Source of the DNA: Macrotis lagotis
Taxonomy: Eukaryota > Chordata > Mammalia > Peramelemorphia > Peramelidae
Assembly: GCF_037893015.1 (NCBI RefSeq)
Contig: NC_133658.1
Span: 251,974,518-252,038,517, forward strand
Reading direction: 5' to 3'
Length of the DNA: 64,000 bases
Part shown: positions 53,994-64,000 of the stretch, piece after piece
How positions within the stretch are numbered: position 1 is the stretch's first letter
Layout: each line of letters opens with the position of its first letter
The notes under the pieces: model-generated
Told to the model about the DNA's origin: nothing
What the model saw: the letters and a program-made list of their open reading frames with translations, nothing else
Databases searched by the model: none
Position numbers and translations under genes: made by a program

Positions 53994-54228
53994 GAAAAAG
54001 GCCATGACAAGCAAGTGAATTAGATTTGAGTGAGGGGGGTGTGCTAAGTCACCAGATCCAGTGACCAGATAATATGAATCAGGATGACTGGAGATGGACC
54101 TAGATGTGAGGCAATCAGAGTGAAGTGACAACCAAGATCACACAGCTAATAGCATCAAGTACCTGAGGTTACATTTGAACTCAGGTCCTCTTGACTCTAG
54201 AGCTGGTACTCTATCCATGTAGCTGCCA
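53994..54228 (-). repeat. ATC-tailed SINE
   Basis: AAAAAGGCCATGACAAGCAA, GGGGTGTGCTAAGTCACCAG, GAATCAGGATGACTGGAGAT, GAGGCAATCAGAGTGAAGTG, head CTCTATCCATGTAGCTGCC. It abuts the preceding RTE-tailed SINE in the same orientation. Confidence 0.8.
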
Positions 54229-54455
54229 AATAGGAGGGGCTTATTGATTTTCTAAATGAAAGTACATTGACCAAAGCAGTGGAAGACCTGGGATCAAATG
54301 ATAGTTCAGCTGCCAAGCTTGCTGAGACTCAGTGATCACAAATACTACAACTAACATTTTTCAGATTCTAAGAAGTCTCCCATTGATATTGTGAGGAATG
54401 AAATGTAAAAAAGTACATTTGAAAAACTAGTGTGTGTTCTATTTAAACTTGGTGG

Positions 54456-54621
54456 AGGGGCAGCTAGGTGGCACAGTGGATAGAGCACCAGTCCTGGAAT
54501 CAGGAGGACCTGAGTTCAAATCCACCCTCAGACACTTAATAATTGCCTGGTTGTGTGACCTTGGGCAAGTCACTTAACCCCATTACTTTAAAAAATAAAT
54601 AAAATTAGAAAAAAAATTTAA
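54456..54621 (+). repeat. WSINE1-type SINE
   Basis: Subfamily A (GGAGGACCTGAG, GTGTGACCTTGGGCAAGTCA). ATTTAAACTTGGTGG (54441-54455) and ATTTAAACTTGTTGG (54622-54636) form a one-mismatch duplication. Confidence 0.94.
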
Positions 54622-54639
54622 ATTTAAACTTGTTGGTGG

Positions 54640-55439
54640 GGACTGGACCTGTGACTTCATCGGTAGGGAACTTCCTGTGAGTGGCGCCTACTTTGTAACT
54701 GAAACCCACAGAGTTTCTTGGAGCCAGAAAAATGGTGATCTGTCATAATTCCTGGATGCCAGGGTTCCCTAGCCCATGTGTGTCAGACCCTTCTCACTGA
54801 GGTCAGCTCTCTATCCTCTATATGGCACTAATTCTCTACACAAGCTTAAGAGGGTATTACTAATATGATAATCTCTTATCTGTCCATAGCATTTTATTCT
54901 TGCTAAGGAACTTTGAAATCTATTCTCTGATTTGATAGTGGTTTGTTGAATGGATCCTCCCAACATCTCTGGGGGCTAAGGAGTATAAAATATCAATTTC
55001 TTAAGGACAGGGGCTGTTCTCCTGTTGTCTTGGTGAGTGAACGCAGGATCACAGAGTTCCAAAGAATCAGAAAGACAAAAGATTCTCCTAAGGCTGGATT
55101 TGGATGAAAACTCTGGGAATTCTCTAGAGATGGGGGGGGGGTGGAAATAATTGCAAAAGCAATGGAGAATTTGACCAGTCAGTCATCAGCAAGGGGACCT
55201 CCCAATCAGAGTGTCTGAAGCCTAAAAGCTAGATCCCTGCCTTGAACTTCTGTGATCCAAGCAACAGAGTGACCACTTCTGTGTCTTCAAGTTCATAACC
55301 TTTGTACTGTCTCTACTGATCAGGAACAGGGGCAGGGCTTCTGGCTAACCCAGAACACACTCTTTAGCTGATCCCTCAGAACTGCCCTGCTTTAGCATCA
55401 GTTTGGGGACTGGGTTCAGAGCACCAACTTTAGAAGAGA
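54640..55439. other. No recognised element
   Basis: 800 bases in which I can name no repeat. A G-run lies at 55132-55141. No credible exon. Confidence 0.35.
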
Positions 55440-55700
55440 TGTTGACAGACTAGAGCATGTTCAGTGATGTTTACTCAGAAAGAGCATCCAGAAATCAGAT
55501 CAAATGAGGATCAGTTGGAAAAACTGATTTTTATGGCCAATCAGGAGAGGACTATATATAAGAGAGATGGTTAATTCTGGCCTCTCAGGAGAGGACCAGA
55601 GATGATCATTTCTGGTCTTCCATTCTTGCAGTGACACACCAACTTCCTTTCAATCAGATAAATCTGCTTCCTTGCCTCAATTTCCTCATCCTACAGGAAT
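55440..55700 (+). mobile_element. Possible LTR
   Basis: GGACTATATATAAGAGAGAT (TATA-like, 55550) followed about 100 bases later by CAGATAAATCTGCTTCCTTG (poly-A-like) is LTR-like spacing. Ends and a target duplication were not found, so this may be chance. Confidence 0.25.
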
Positions 55701-55755
55701 GTCATTCCCTTAGAACAAGAGTTCTTAACCTGGAGATAGTCAATGATGAAATACA

Positions 55756-56118
55756 TTAATTAATAAATTAGCATTTATTAAGTACCTAGTATAGACCAGG
55801 CAAAGAATTAACTCTGGGGATGCAAAGAAAGGAAAAAAAATTTAGTCCCAGATCTCAGAGAGTTCATCATGTATTGAGGAGACACCATATACATAAACAC
55901 ATACCACATACACCACACATACTGCACGCACAACATGTAACACATACCCACACACTACACATACCACATACACTACACACACTACATATACACTATACAT
56001 ACCACATACTACACACATCACACACCACACACATTACACATAACACACATCACACTTCAAATACCACACACACCACATACACTACACACACCTTACACAC
56101 ACTCTCCACATACACATA

Positions 56119-56163
<45 letters not shown>

Positions 56164-57250
56164 GTTCAAATGAAATAAACAGACAATAAATTGGAGATAG
56201 TTTCAGAGAGAAGACACTAAAATTAAGCAGAATTGGAAAAGTCTATTGCAGAAGATGGGCCTTTAACTGAAGTTCAAAAAAAGCCAAGAAGTCAGGAGGT
56301 AGAGATGAGAAGGAAGAATGTTTCAAGCAAAAGGGACAGTCGGAGAAAATGCTCTGAGGTTGGGATGAAGAGTCTTGTGGGAAGTATAAAAAAAGGCCAA
56401 TGTCACTAGACCCTAAGGAACATGGAAGGGGAGGATGAAGCAAGAAGACTAGAAAACTAGGAAGGTATCAGGCTATGAAGGGCTTTAAAAGTTTAGCAGA
56501 TTTCAGATTTGATCCTGGAAGTAACAGGGAGCTCCTGGAGTTGATTAGTAGAGGGGGGGTGACAAGGTCAAGATTAGTTTGACAGCTGAGTGGAGGATAG
56601 ATTGCAGTAGGGAGAGACTTGAGGCAGGGTATTGCCAGTAGAATATTCAATAGTCCAGGCAAGAGGCAATGAGGACCTGCCCTAGGATGATTTTAGCTTC
56701 AGAGGAAATAAGGAGCATATGTCCCCAAAGATTTTACAAAAATAGAAATGAGAAGATTAATTAGATATGGGAATGAGAGCAAGGTGTCAGGGATGACATC
56801 TAGATTTTAAGTGTCAGTTACTAGAAAAATGATGGTTCCCTTGTCAATTATACAAAGGTTAGAAAAAGGGGAAAGTTTTGGGGAAAAGATAATGAATTTA
56901 GTTTTGTACATGCCAAGTTAAAAGTGTCTTTGGGATATTCAATTCCAAATGTCTAATAAGAAGTTGAAGATTTTAGATTGGAAGTCAGAAAAAAAAAGTT
57001 AGGACTGGACAAGTAGATCTGAAAGTCAACCGTATAGAGATGATAATTGAAACTGTGGGAACTAGTGAAATTATCAAGGGAAAGGGTATAGAGGGAGAAG
57101 AGAAAATGGGTCAGAACTGAGCCTTGAAGAATACCCTCTATGGTTAGTATATGTGACTTAACAAAGGAGACAGAGAAGGAGCAGTCAGGTAGTAGAAGGA
57201 GAATTGGGAACAGTTCATTGAAAACCTAGATAGAAGAGACTATCAAGGGT
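55756..57250 (-). repeat. Antisense L2 LINE, about 1.2 kb plus an expanded CA block
   Basis: 3-prime end first: AGCATTTATTAAGTACCTAG. After the CA block: TGGGCCTTTAACTGAAGTTC, GCTATGAAGGGCTTTAAAAG, GTAACAGGGAGCTCCTGGAG, TGAGTGGAGGATAGATTGCA, AATAGTCCAGGCAAGAGGCA, CATGCCAAGTTAAAAGTGTC and GACTGAGCCTTG-type words. Read on the minus strand these match the L2 reverse-transcriptase C-terminus. No frame survives. Confidence 0.75.
55885..56158. repeat. CA-rich variant satellite inside L2
   Basis: Irregular ACACATAC/CACACTAC units for about 240 bases, then pure (AC) at 56125-56157. The 99-aa His/Thr-rich frame 55820-56119 is an artefact. Confidence 0.95.
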
Positions 57251-57529
57251 CTTTGAACTTGTTTCTTAAAAATCTGATAATTGTATTTCAATATAATTGG
57301 TTCCTTAGTAATCCTATGTATTTTATTTTTTTCGTTTGAAAACATCATTCTGAGGAGTCCAAAGGCTTCATCAGATAGATAAGGATGTCTATGACACAAA
57401 TAAAGTTAAAAACCCCTGCCTTAAAGACTTATTGCTAATTAACGTTCTGAAATGAATCAGTGGCCAGAAAATGTCTAAGTCACTGGAGGGACCTGGGAGT
57501 AAAATTCTAAAGAATTCCCTGAACCCTTG

Positions 57530-57693
57530 TAACATGCTAATGACAGCATGGTAGTGACCTGGGTCCAGATTCAAGCTCCAATATTTCTATGTAACTGTAG
57601 ACAAATCTTGGTCCCATTGAGCCTCAGTCTCTTCCTCCACATTTGAAGGATAGGAACTCCCTCACTAGGTTTTTATGAGGCTTAAATGAGATA

Positions 57694-57696
<3 letters not shown>
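57530..57696 (+). repeat. MIR-type SINE
   Basis: GACAGCATGGTAGTGACCTG, GTAACTGTAGACAAATCTTG, CTTCCTCCACATTTGAAGGA, GAGGCTTAAATGAGATAATA. The TG repeat follows directly. Confidence 0.6.

Positions 57697-57747
<51 letters not shown>
57697..57747. repeat. (TG)25 microsatellite
   Basis: 51 bases of pure TG at the end of a MIR-type element. Confidence 0.97.
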
Positions 57748-57751
<4 letters not shown>

Positions 57752-57789
57752 TATGAGGCGGGGGAAGGTTTAGATGATACGTATTTTCA

Positions 57790-57990
57790 TGGATTTCATA
57801 GGCTCGTAGATTTAGAGCTGGAGAGGACCTAAGAGATCAGTCAGGCCAACCACTAATTTTATTGTTCAGGAAACTGAGGGCTAGACAAGTAAAAGTGACT
57901 TTCCATATATAAGAACTGCCAGAGCCAAGAACTGAATCCAGGTCTTCTGATTACAAATCCAGAACTCTTGCCACTGTGCTAGAAGAACTG
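57790..57990 (-). repeat. MIR-like repeat
   Basis: GTAGATTTAGAGCTGGAGAG, GACCTAAGAGATCAGTCAGG, GGAAACTGAGGGCTAGACAA, AATCCAGGTCTTCTGATTAC. Confidence 0.6.
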
Positions 57991-58349
57991 CTGTAGGGGA
58001 AAAGGATTAGACTTGCCCCAAGAGAAAGTCAAAACTTCAGAGAGGCAGTTTTGGGTTCCATTATCAGGAAATACAATTAAAACTGTCTAAAAGTAGAATT
58101 GCCTTGGGATGGAGTGAGTTTTCTCCCACAGAAGTCTTTTGGTCAAATTTAGGAAAACAATTTGTTAGAGATGTTGTTGGGGGGCTTCAGTTGGGGCTAA
58201 ACTGAATAATCCTTGAGTTCCCTCCCAACTCTGAGATTCTATGATGATATGAGCTCATGACCCAAACCTTCTCATTGGGTGTCATTCATCAAAGTCTTCT
58301 AACAAGCTTCTCTTGAGCTCTACTTTGAAGAGAAAATGGAACATTAGCT

Positions 58350-58915
58350 AGATGGATCCAGATATTCAATACTATTTATAGCACTATTTTTCATGGTGGC
58401 AAAGACTTAGAAACTAAAGGAGTACTCATCAACTAGGGAATGGTTGAATAATTTATGATTAGTGAATATACTTTAAGGAATGATGAAGGAATTGAGTTCA
58501 GAGAAATCTGGAAAAACTTGTATGAACTGATGCAGAGTGTAGTAAGCATAACCAGAACAATTTATATAATAACAACAATACTGTAAAGACACACAACTTT
58601 GAAAGACTCAGAAACTTTGATCAACACAAGTCCAGATAAACTCAGGATAAATATGCTCTCAACTCCTGACAGAGAGTGTTGATAAACTCAGGGTACAGAC
58701 TTAGACATATACACACACACATTATAGATACAGATATGTATATGTATATATATATACATATATATATATAAAATGAATGAAGTTAATATGGTAATTTGTT
58801 TTTCTTGATTATATATGTATATAATGAATTTTGTTTTTCTTTCTTCATGGAAGATAAGGAGAAGGTCAGAGGGAGAGAATTTGAGCTGAAAATAAAATAA
58901 AATAAAATTGAATTT
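58350..58915 (+). repeat. L1 3-prime region, first of three
   Basis: TTCATGGTGGCAAAGACTTA, AGTACTCATCAACTAGGGAA, GAACTGATGCAGAGTGTAGT, an inner AT/CA repeat (58706-58775), TTCTTCATGGAAGATAAGGA and an AAATAAAATAAAATAAAATT end. Confidence 0.8.
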
Positions 58916-58984
58916 ATAAAACAATTACAAATGTTAAATTAATGAATTCGATTTTGTGAGAATCTGCCATTTTACCCGAGATCA

Positions 58985-59930
58985 GAGAAACATAGAAACT
59001 CACTTAAAAGAGGTGTCACAGTTTTCAGATGAAGAAATCAATACTATCTATAATCATGAGAAAAATTCTCTAAATCACTATTGATTGGAGAAATGCAAAT
59101 TGAAACTGAAGGTACCACTTCATACCTATAAGATTAGCTACCAGAACAGAAAAGGAGAATGAAAAATATTGGAGGGGATGTGAAAAAATTGGGATGCTAA
59201 TGTTATGTTGGGGGAGTTGAGACTCTGGAGGCTAAAGCTAAATTAGATCATGAATATTTGATTGAGCAATACCACTACTAGGTCTGAACCCAGAGAGATT
59301 CCAAAAAAGAGGGAGAGGGGAGAAGGATATATTTGTATAAAAATATTTATAGCAGCTCCTTTTGTGATAGTAAAAATTTAGAAAGTAAGGAGATATCCAT
59401 CAGTTGGGGAATGACTGAATTAGTCTGTGGTATATGATTGTAAAAGAATACTATTTATTCAATGAGAAATGATAAGTAGGCAGAGATTAGGAATATCTGA
59501 AAAGACTTGTACAAACTAATGTAAAGTGAAATGAACAAAAGGAGGAAAATATTGTATACAATATCAACAACATTGATCAACTATCAGCTCATCTCAGCAA
59601 CACAATGATCCAAGACTAGTACAAAGAATTCATGAGTGAAAATGCTATTCACATCCAGAGAAAGAATTAATGGACTCTGAATGCAGATTGAAGCAGATTT
59701 TTTTACTTTATTTTTACATGTTTTTTTCTTTTGATGTTTCTTCTTTTACAGCTGTGACTAATATGGAAATATGTTTTATATAATTACTTATGTATAAAAT
59801 CTATATCAAATTGCCTACCATTTTAGGGAGGAAGGAGAAAAATTTGGAACTCAAAATCTTATAACATTGAATGCTAAAAATTGTCTTGACATATAATTTG
59901 GAAAAAGACAAAATGCTAATTTTTTAAAAA
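58985..59930 (+). repeat. L1 ORF2 end and 3-prime UTR, second of three
   Basis: Starts in ORF2 (AATCATGAGAAAAATTCTCT, GGAGAAATGCAAATTGAAAC), then GAGCAATACCACTACTAGGT, CAGCTCCTTTTGTGATAGTA, CATCAGTTGGGGAATGACTG, AATTAATGGACTCTGAATGC, GCTGTGACTAATATGGAAAT and a poly-A-like end. Confidence 0.85.
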
Positions 59931-59935
59931 AAGAA

Positions 59936-60590
59936 ATAATGAGCAGGCTGATTTCAGAAAAACCTAGAAAGACATTAACTGATGCAAAGTGAAGTGAGCA
60001 GAAATAAGGGAAGAGTGTACACAGTAATACCAATAATCAATTGTAAATGACTTAACTATTTGCAGTAATATAGTGAACTAAGACAAGTCCAAAATATTCA
60101 TTATGAAAAATACTAATATTAATCATCCAGAGAAAGAAAAAATACTAACCACATCCATAGAAAGAATTTTAATTCAGATCAAAGCATAATATTTTTTTTA
60201 GGTTTTTTGCAAGGCAAACGGGGTTAAGTGGCTTGCCCAAGGCCACACAAGTAATTATTAAGTGTCTGAGACCAGATTTGAACCCAGATACTCCTGACTC
60301 CAGGGCCGGTGCTTTATCCACTACGCCACCTAGCTGCCCCCAAAGCATAATATTTTTAACCTTATTTTTAGTGGTTTTTTCCCTTTTGGTCTGTTTATTT
60401 CTTCACATGACTAATGTGGAAATATGATATACATGATTGCAATATAGAACCTGTATCAAATTACTTACCATTGTAGAGAACCAAAAGATGAGGGAGAAAA
60501 TTTGAAACTCAAAATTTAAAAAAATAAATGTTTAAAAGTAACTTTACATGTAATTGGAAAAAAATTAAAATACTATTTAAAAAAAACAGG
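59936..60590 (+). repeat. L1 3-prime region, third of three, split by a SINE
   Basis: ATAATGAGCAGGCTGATTTC, GTGAAGTGAGCAGAAATAAG, CAAAGCATAATATTTTT, then after the SINE CTTCACATGACTAATGTGGA, CAAATTACTTACCATTGTAG, TGTAATTGGAAAAAAATTAA. Confidence 0.85.
60197..60340 (-). repeat. WSINE1-type SINE inside an L1
   Basis: A perfect 17-base duplication CAAAGCATAATATTTTT (60180-60196, 60341-60357). Subfamily B (GTGGCTTGCCCAAGGCCACA), with CORE bases deleted near 60249. Confidence 0.96.
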
Positions 60591-60603
60591 CCTCAAAGTT
60601 TAT

Positions 60604-60738
60604 TTGGGTGGCAGCTAGGTGGCAGAGCACTGGCCCTGAAGTCAGGAGGACCTGAGTTTGAATTCAACCTCAGACACTTAATAATTACTTAGTTGTATGA
60701 ATTTGGGCAAGTTACTTATTTGTATTGTCTTGCAAAAA
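60604..60738 (+). repeat. WSINE1-type SINE, diverged
   Basis: Head GGCAGCTAGGTGGCAGAGCA with a deletion, GGAGGACCTGAG, ATTGTCTTGCAAAAAAAA. AAAGTTTAT flanks both ends. Confidence 0.85.
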
Positions 60739-61099
60739 AAAGTTTATCTGGTCCACTCTAGACATGAATTCAATTCAATTTAAAATTTTTTATTAATTCT
60801 CAATTATATGCAAAATATTGAATAGAAGACCCTTCTATAATATACCAGACAAATTTCTATCAAGTCTCTGCTCTGAGATCCACAAGAGTGAGAGACCCAT
60901 CACCCACTGAGGCAGCTCTCATGTATTACTCTAATTAGGAAACATTCCCCTCTTATATCTTTTACCTAACTTCTATTTCTGCTTACTATCCTTTTGCATT
61001 AAAGTAGATGATCCTAGCATGAAAACTGAATGGGGTACTCAGGCATGACTTCATTTTATCCTGGGTGGGTCTTTGGCCAATAGTTTCTTTATATTACTT

Positions 61100-61530
61100 T
61101 GTCAAAACTACAGTAGTATCAGTGATGTCTGGGCACTTTGCCAAGCACCAGGGGTTGTACCAAGTTATGAAAGGCACTGTTCTTAACCTCCAGGACCTTT
61201 TGATTTTAATAGAGGGAGATAAAACAAACAAAATATCAGTAGGATCTCTGACAAAAGGTGCAAAATGTCACGGGAATGAAGCAGTAAAAAGCACAACACA
61301 GTTCAGAGGAGGGAGGGATCCCTTCCAGCTGGGGGTAGGAAGGAGAGGGTGATAATGTCAGGGAAGGTCTTTTAGGAGATGGTACTTGGACCATGCCTTA
61401 AAAGATGAGGACATTTAAGGTTAAAGTTGGAATGAGGAAGGTAGATATTGTAGATGGAGGGAAGATGTTGCCCAAAAGTCTGGAGGTGGGAAAGCAATGT
61501 TCAGAATGCAAGAAATCTCACTTGTCTTGG
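61100..61530 (-). repeat. L2-like fragment, antisense
   Basis: GGGCACTTTGCCAAGCACCA, CTGTTCTTAACCTCCAGGAC, GAAGGTCTTTTAGGAGATGG and GGACCATGCCTTAAAAGATG follow the antisense L2 order. Strongly diverged. Confidence 0.5.
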
Positions 61531-62129
61531 CTACCAGTCATCCATTCCAACTCTAAAAATTAATAGTTTTTATTCCCAAACTCAGTGAGTTTGGGAACAC
61601 TGAAGGATATATTGTAAATAATGCAAAATCAAGATATCAATAAAAATATATATCTAAATTCTTAAAAAAAAACCTTCTTTGTTCTATGTTTAAAGTCTTT
61701 TCTAGTTCTAATATTCTGTAATACAAGGTCTCTTCTAACTCTACTATTCTCTGCTCTGACTCCAGAGCTAGTATTCTTTCTACTGTATTCATTGCCTTCT
61801 ACTGTTTCATACTTAGAGGATTAGAAAAAAACAATACAAAATTTAAAAAGTCCCATTTCAAAAAGGAAATTTAAGATTTACACTAATTAATTTGTCCAAA
61901 GAGGCAAAGCTTGAACTCTATCTCAGATTTCCTTACTCCCAATTCAGTATTCCTTCCACTATGACACAATATTTGTGGCTACCCTTTATTTTTAGCTTTT
62001 TTCTGTTCCTGAAATTATTTTCCAGCAGGAAATAGCTTTGAATTTTGAGAATTTTCTGTCAAAAATAACAGATTTAACTAAAGTCATAGTTCCAGGTGCA
62101 GGGTGGGTCACAAATTCACTAAAAAACAT

Positions 62130-62480
62130 CTATATTGGGCACCTCCTGAGATCGGCCCTGTGCTTAACCAATTGGATGAGGCAGGAAAAGACCTCATCTC
62201 TGTCCTCCAAGAAGTCAATGAGAAGAGGTAAACACAGAGAATGTTAACTTGAAATCCCTAGCAATCTATGCTTATGGCCCAATGAAGAGTCCAGACACTG
62301 AGGGCTAGAAGAAATCAAGATTGAGAACAATGAGGAGCTTCTGGGGAGTTGGGCTGGTTAGGAAGGGCTTCCTGGAGGAGATGGTTCTGGAGTTTGTTCT
62401 CAAAAGGCTGGGTGAGACTTGTAGAGGTTGGGTACCCTCCAGGTGAGGAGAAGAATGAGCAAAGGAATAGAAGGGGAAAT
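62130..62480 (-). repeat. L2-like fragment, antisense
   Basis: TATTGGGCACCTCCTGAGAT, CTGTCCTCCAAGAAGTCAAT, GGAAGGGCTTCCTGGAGGAG, ATGAGCAAAGGAATAGAAGG. Similar layout to 61100-61530. Confidence 0.5.
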
Positions 62481-62579
62481 GCACAAGCTGTGTTTGGCTA
62501 AGAACAAGTTATCCTGTCTATAGTTTTATTAGAGACAGTCATTTAGAACAGGGTAATGAGAAAAACAAGGTGATAAGAT

Positions 62580-62708
62580 GAAAGAACACTGAAATGGAAA
62601 TCAAGAAATCAGGATTAGTGACCTATTTTTGCCACCTCCTAGATAGGGAATGTTAGATAAATTAGTTCTCATCTCCAAGTCTCAGCTTTACCTTCTATAA
62701 AATGAAGG
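62580..62708 (+). repeat. MIR-type SINE
   Basis: GAACACTGAAATGGAAATCA, GATAAATTAGTTCTCATCTC, CTTTACCTTCTATAAAATGA. The solo LTR inserted at its end. Confidence 0.55.
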
Positions 62709-62714
62709 GGTAGG

Positions 62715-62996
62715 TGTTAGGGACTGTTGTGTCTGGGAGCATTGTAAACTATCATCACCTGGTGTCCTTGAGCACAAGTCTTATCTTACTAAGTGCCAGG
62801 GGAGTGGGAGTGGATTAGAGACTGGAAAGGTATTTAAGCACTGGTGTTTTGGTAAATAAATGGAGCACTTGAAGATCTTGATGGAGTACTTGTCTCCCTT
62901 GTCATCCTTGTCTCCTGCCCCTCCAACGCTGGCCTGGGAAAGATTGAAGGAGTCCAGAAGGTGACTCAACATATGAGTCCGGAGGGGGACTAAACA
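62715..62996 (+). mobile_element. Solo LTR of an endogenous retrovirus, copy 2
   Basis: 282 bases from TGTTAGGG to GACTAAACA, with TGTT and AACA ends and a perfect 6-base target duplication GGTAGG (62709-62714, 62997-63002). It contains GGTATTTAAGCAC (TATA-like), GGTAAATAAATGG (poly-A signal) and a U5 rich in CTTGTCTCC. Related along its length to the inverted copy at 9551-9824. No internal region. A 6-base duplication is common for class II and some class I retroviruses; the family is not named. Confidence 0.88.
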
Positions 62997-63039
62997 GGTA
63001 GGATTAAGTAGTCTCTAAAATCCCTTCCTTACATTTGGG

Positions 63040-63225
63040 TGACCCAATGAATAGAGTGCAGCAGGACCTGACATCAATAAAAACTGTGTTCCAATTCAGC
63101 CTCAGACATTTATTAGTTGTGCAAGTCACTTAAATCCATTTGCCTCAGTTTCCTCAACTGTAAAATGAGCTGAAGAAGGAAATGGCAAGCTGCTTCAATA
63201 TTTTTGCTCAAAAAACAAAACAAAA
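63040..63225 (+). repeat. RTE-tailed SINE
   Basis: GGTGACCCAATGAATAGAGT, TCAGCCTCAGACATTTATTA, CTCAGTTTCCTCAACTGTAA, AAGGAAATGGCAAGCTGCTT and CAATATTTTTGCTCAAAAAA. The RTE tail is cut short and ends in a CAAAA repeat. Confidence 0.78.
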
Positions 63226-63639
63226 CAAAAAACCAACAGTTCCCCCCTCTACCTGTCACCCAGGTTCACAGACTCAAGAGTTATCAACTCCTCCCCATTC
63301 CTCCCTGCAACAGATTTTAACTTTTAGATTTCCTTGAAAACTATAGAATCCCTAAACTAATCACAATTTGACAAATATGACTAATTTGCATTTTCATGCT
63401 TTATTTATTAATAAAGCATTTCTGAGATTATCACCCCCCCCTCCTGGGGCTTCCATTTTGTAGAAGGGCCCAAGCCAACTTCATCCCCTACCTACCCTGT
63501 TCTTGAATTCTGGACTTTAAAACCATTCCTCTGTGGCTCTCATTATCCTGGAGCTTCTCTCGGTTCCTAGGGCCTCTTCAGCCTGGAATATCCAGCTTTC
63601 TCTTGTGGCCTTCTTAATCATGCCCTTGTGCAGGTCCAA

Positions 63640-64000
63640 AGTAACTCCAAAGTTACTAATGATATCTCAATTGCTAAATCCAATGACTTTCCTCAATCCT
63701 TATTCTCTTGGATACCCCACAGCCTTTGACACTGTTGATCATTCTCTTTCCTTGATACCCTCTTCTCTGTGGGTTTTAGTTCACCCTCTGTCCTGGTTCC
63801 CCTCTGACCTACCTGACCACTCCTTCTTTGTCCTTGCCTCTTCCAGACCACATCCTCTAACCACAGGTTTCCTTAAGGTTCTGCCCCAGGCCTTCTCTTC
63901 TCCCTCTATACCTCTTCATTTGATGTTTATACTACTTCATTTGATAGTCTCATCAGCGTCTATGAATTTAATTATCATCTCTATGCTAATGATTCTCAAA
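63640..64000 (+). repeat. L2 LINE reverse-transcriptase fragment, cut by the window end
   Basis: TTGCTAAATCCAATGACTTT, then GCCTTTGACACTGTTGATCA (reads AFDTVDH, an RT motif of L2/CR1), TGGTTCCCCTCTGACCTACC, GTTCTGCCCCAGGCCTTCTC (the PQGS-VLGP region) and TATGCTAATGATTCTC at the end. Frames are broken. Confidence 0.75.

Noticed and set aside
55820-56119. 99-residue His/Thr-rich frame
   Set aside because: Translation of the ACACATAC variant repeat.
61000-64000. Possible 3-prime exons of B4GALT5, the next gene upstream in human
   Set aside because: No minus-strand frame resembles a galactosyltransferase; the region is L2, SINE and LTR sequence.

Overview
The window reads as nuclear DNA from an Australian marsupial, probably a dasyurid such as the Tasmanian devil or a close relative. 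The evidence is about two dozen copies of a WSINE1-type CORE-SINE, other SINEs carrying RTE-like tails, marsupial-style L1 5-prime ends, and a deep layer of L2, L3/CR1 and MIR/THER1 fossils. The species call rests on recalled repeat families and was not tested by a search.

One host gene can be supported. On the minus strand at 2605-2678 lies the first coding exon of PTGIS (prostacyclin synthase, CYP8A1). It encodes the signal-anchor helix, sits in the only CpG island of the window (about 2500-2900), and ends in a consensus GTGAGT donor that splits an Arg codon. Bases 1-2604 are therefore the start of PTGIS intron 1. Everything right of about 2710 is promoter and upstream intergenic DNA. In human the next gene upstream is B4GALT5; no exon of it was seen here.

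Layout. 1-2604: intron 1 with MIR remains and a WSINE1 piece. 2605-2900: exon 1, promoter, CpG island. 3-8.5 kb: L2, L3/CR1, two tandem ATC-tailed SINEs, an L1 3-prime end and a separate L1 5-prime half. 9.5-15.9 kb: a minus-strand solo LTR, an AT microsatellite, a purine tract and dense SINEs. 16-19.6 kb: overlapping L1 ends with nested SINEs, then a 400-base purine tract. 19.8-25.4 kb: L3/CR1, L2 and a tandem duplication. 25.7-34.7 kb: MIR cluster, GA repeat, a second LTR and a nest of SINEs. 35-41.6 kb: L2 and L1 pieces, two composite microsatellites and a broken-up RTE LINE on the minus strand. 42-50.4 kb: SINEs, a CA/GT repeat, an LTR-like end and an L2. 51-57.7 kb: a 5-prime-truncated L1, more SINEs and a 1.4 kb antisense L2. 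58-60.7 kb: three L1 tails in a row. 61-64 kb: L2-type DNA, a second copy of the 9.5 kb solo LTR in the opposite orientation with a perfect 6-base target duplication, and an L2 reverse-transcriptase fragment running off the end.

No novel multi-gene system was found. The points most worth a second look are the PTGIS first exon and promoter, the pair of related solo LTRs, the linked-base subfamilies of the WSINE1-type SINE, the three SINE types that share a head but carry different tails together with a fossil RTE partner, and the local tandem duplications. Most long open frames are low-complexity or repeat artefacts.
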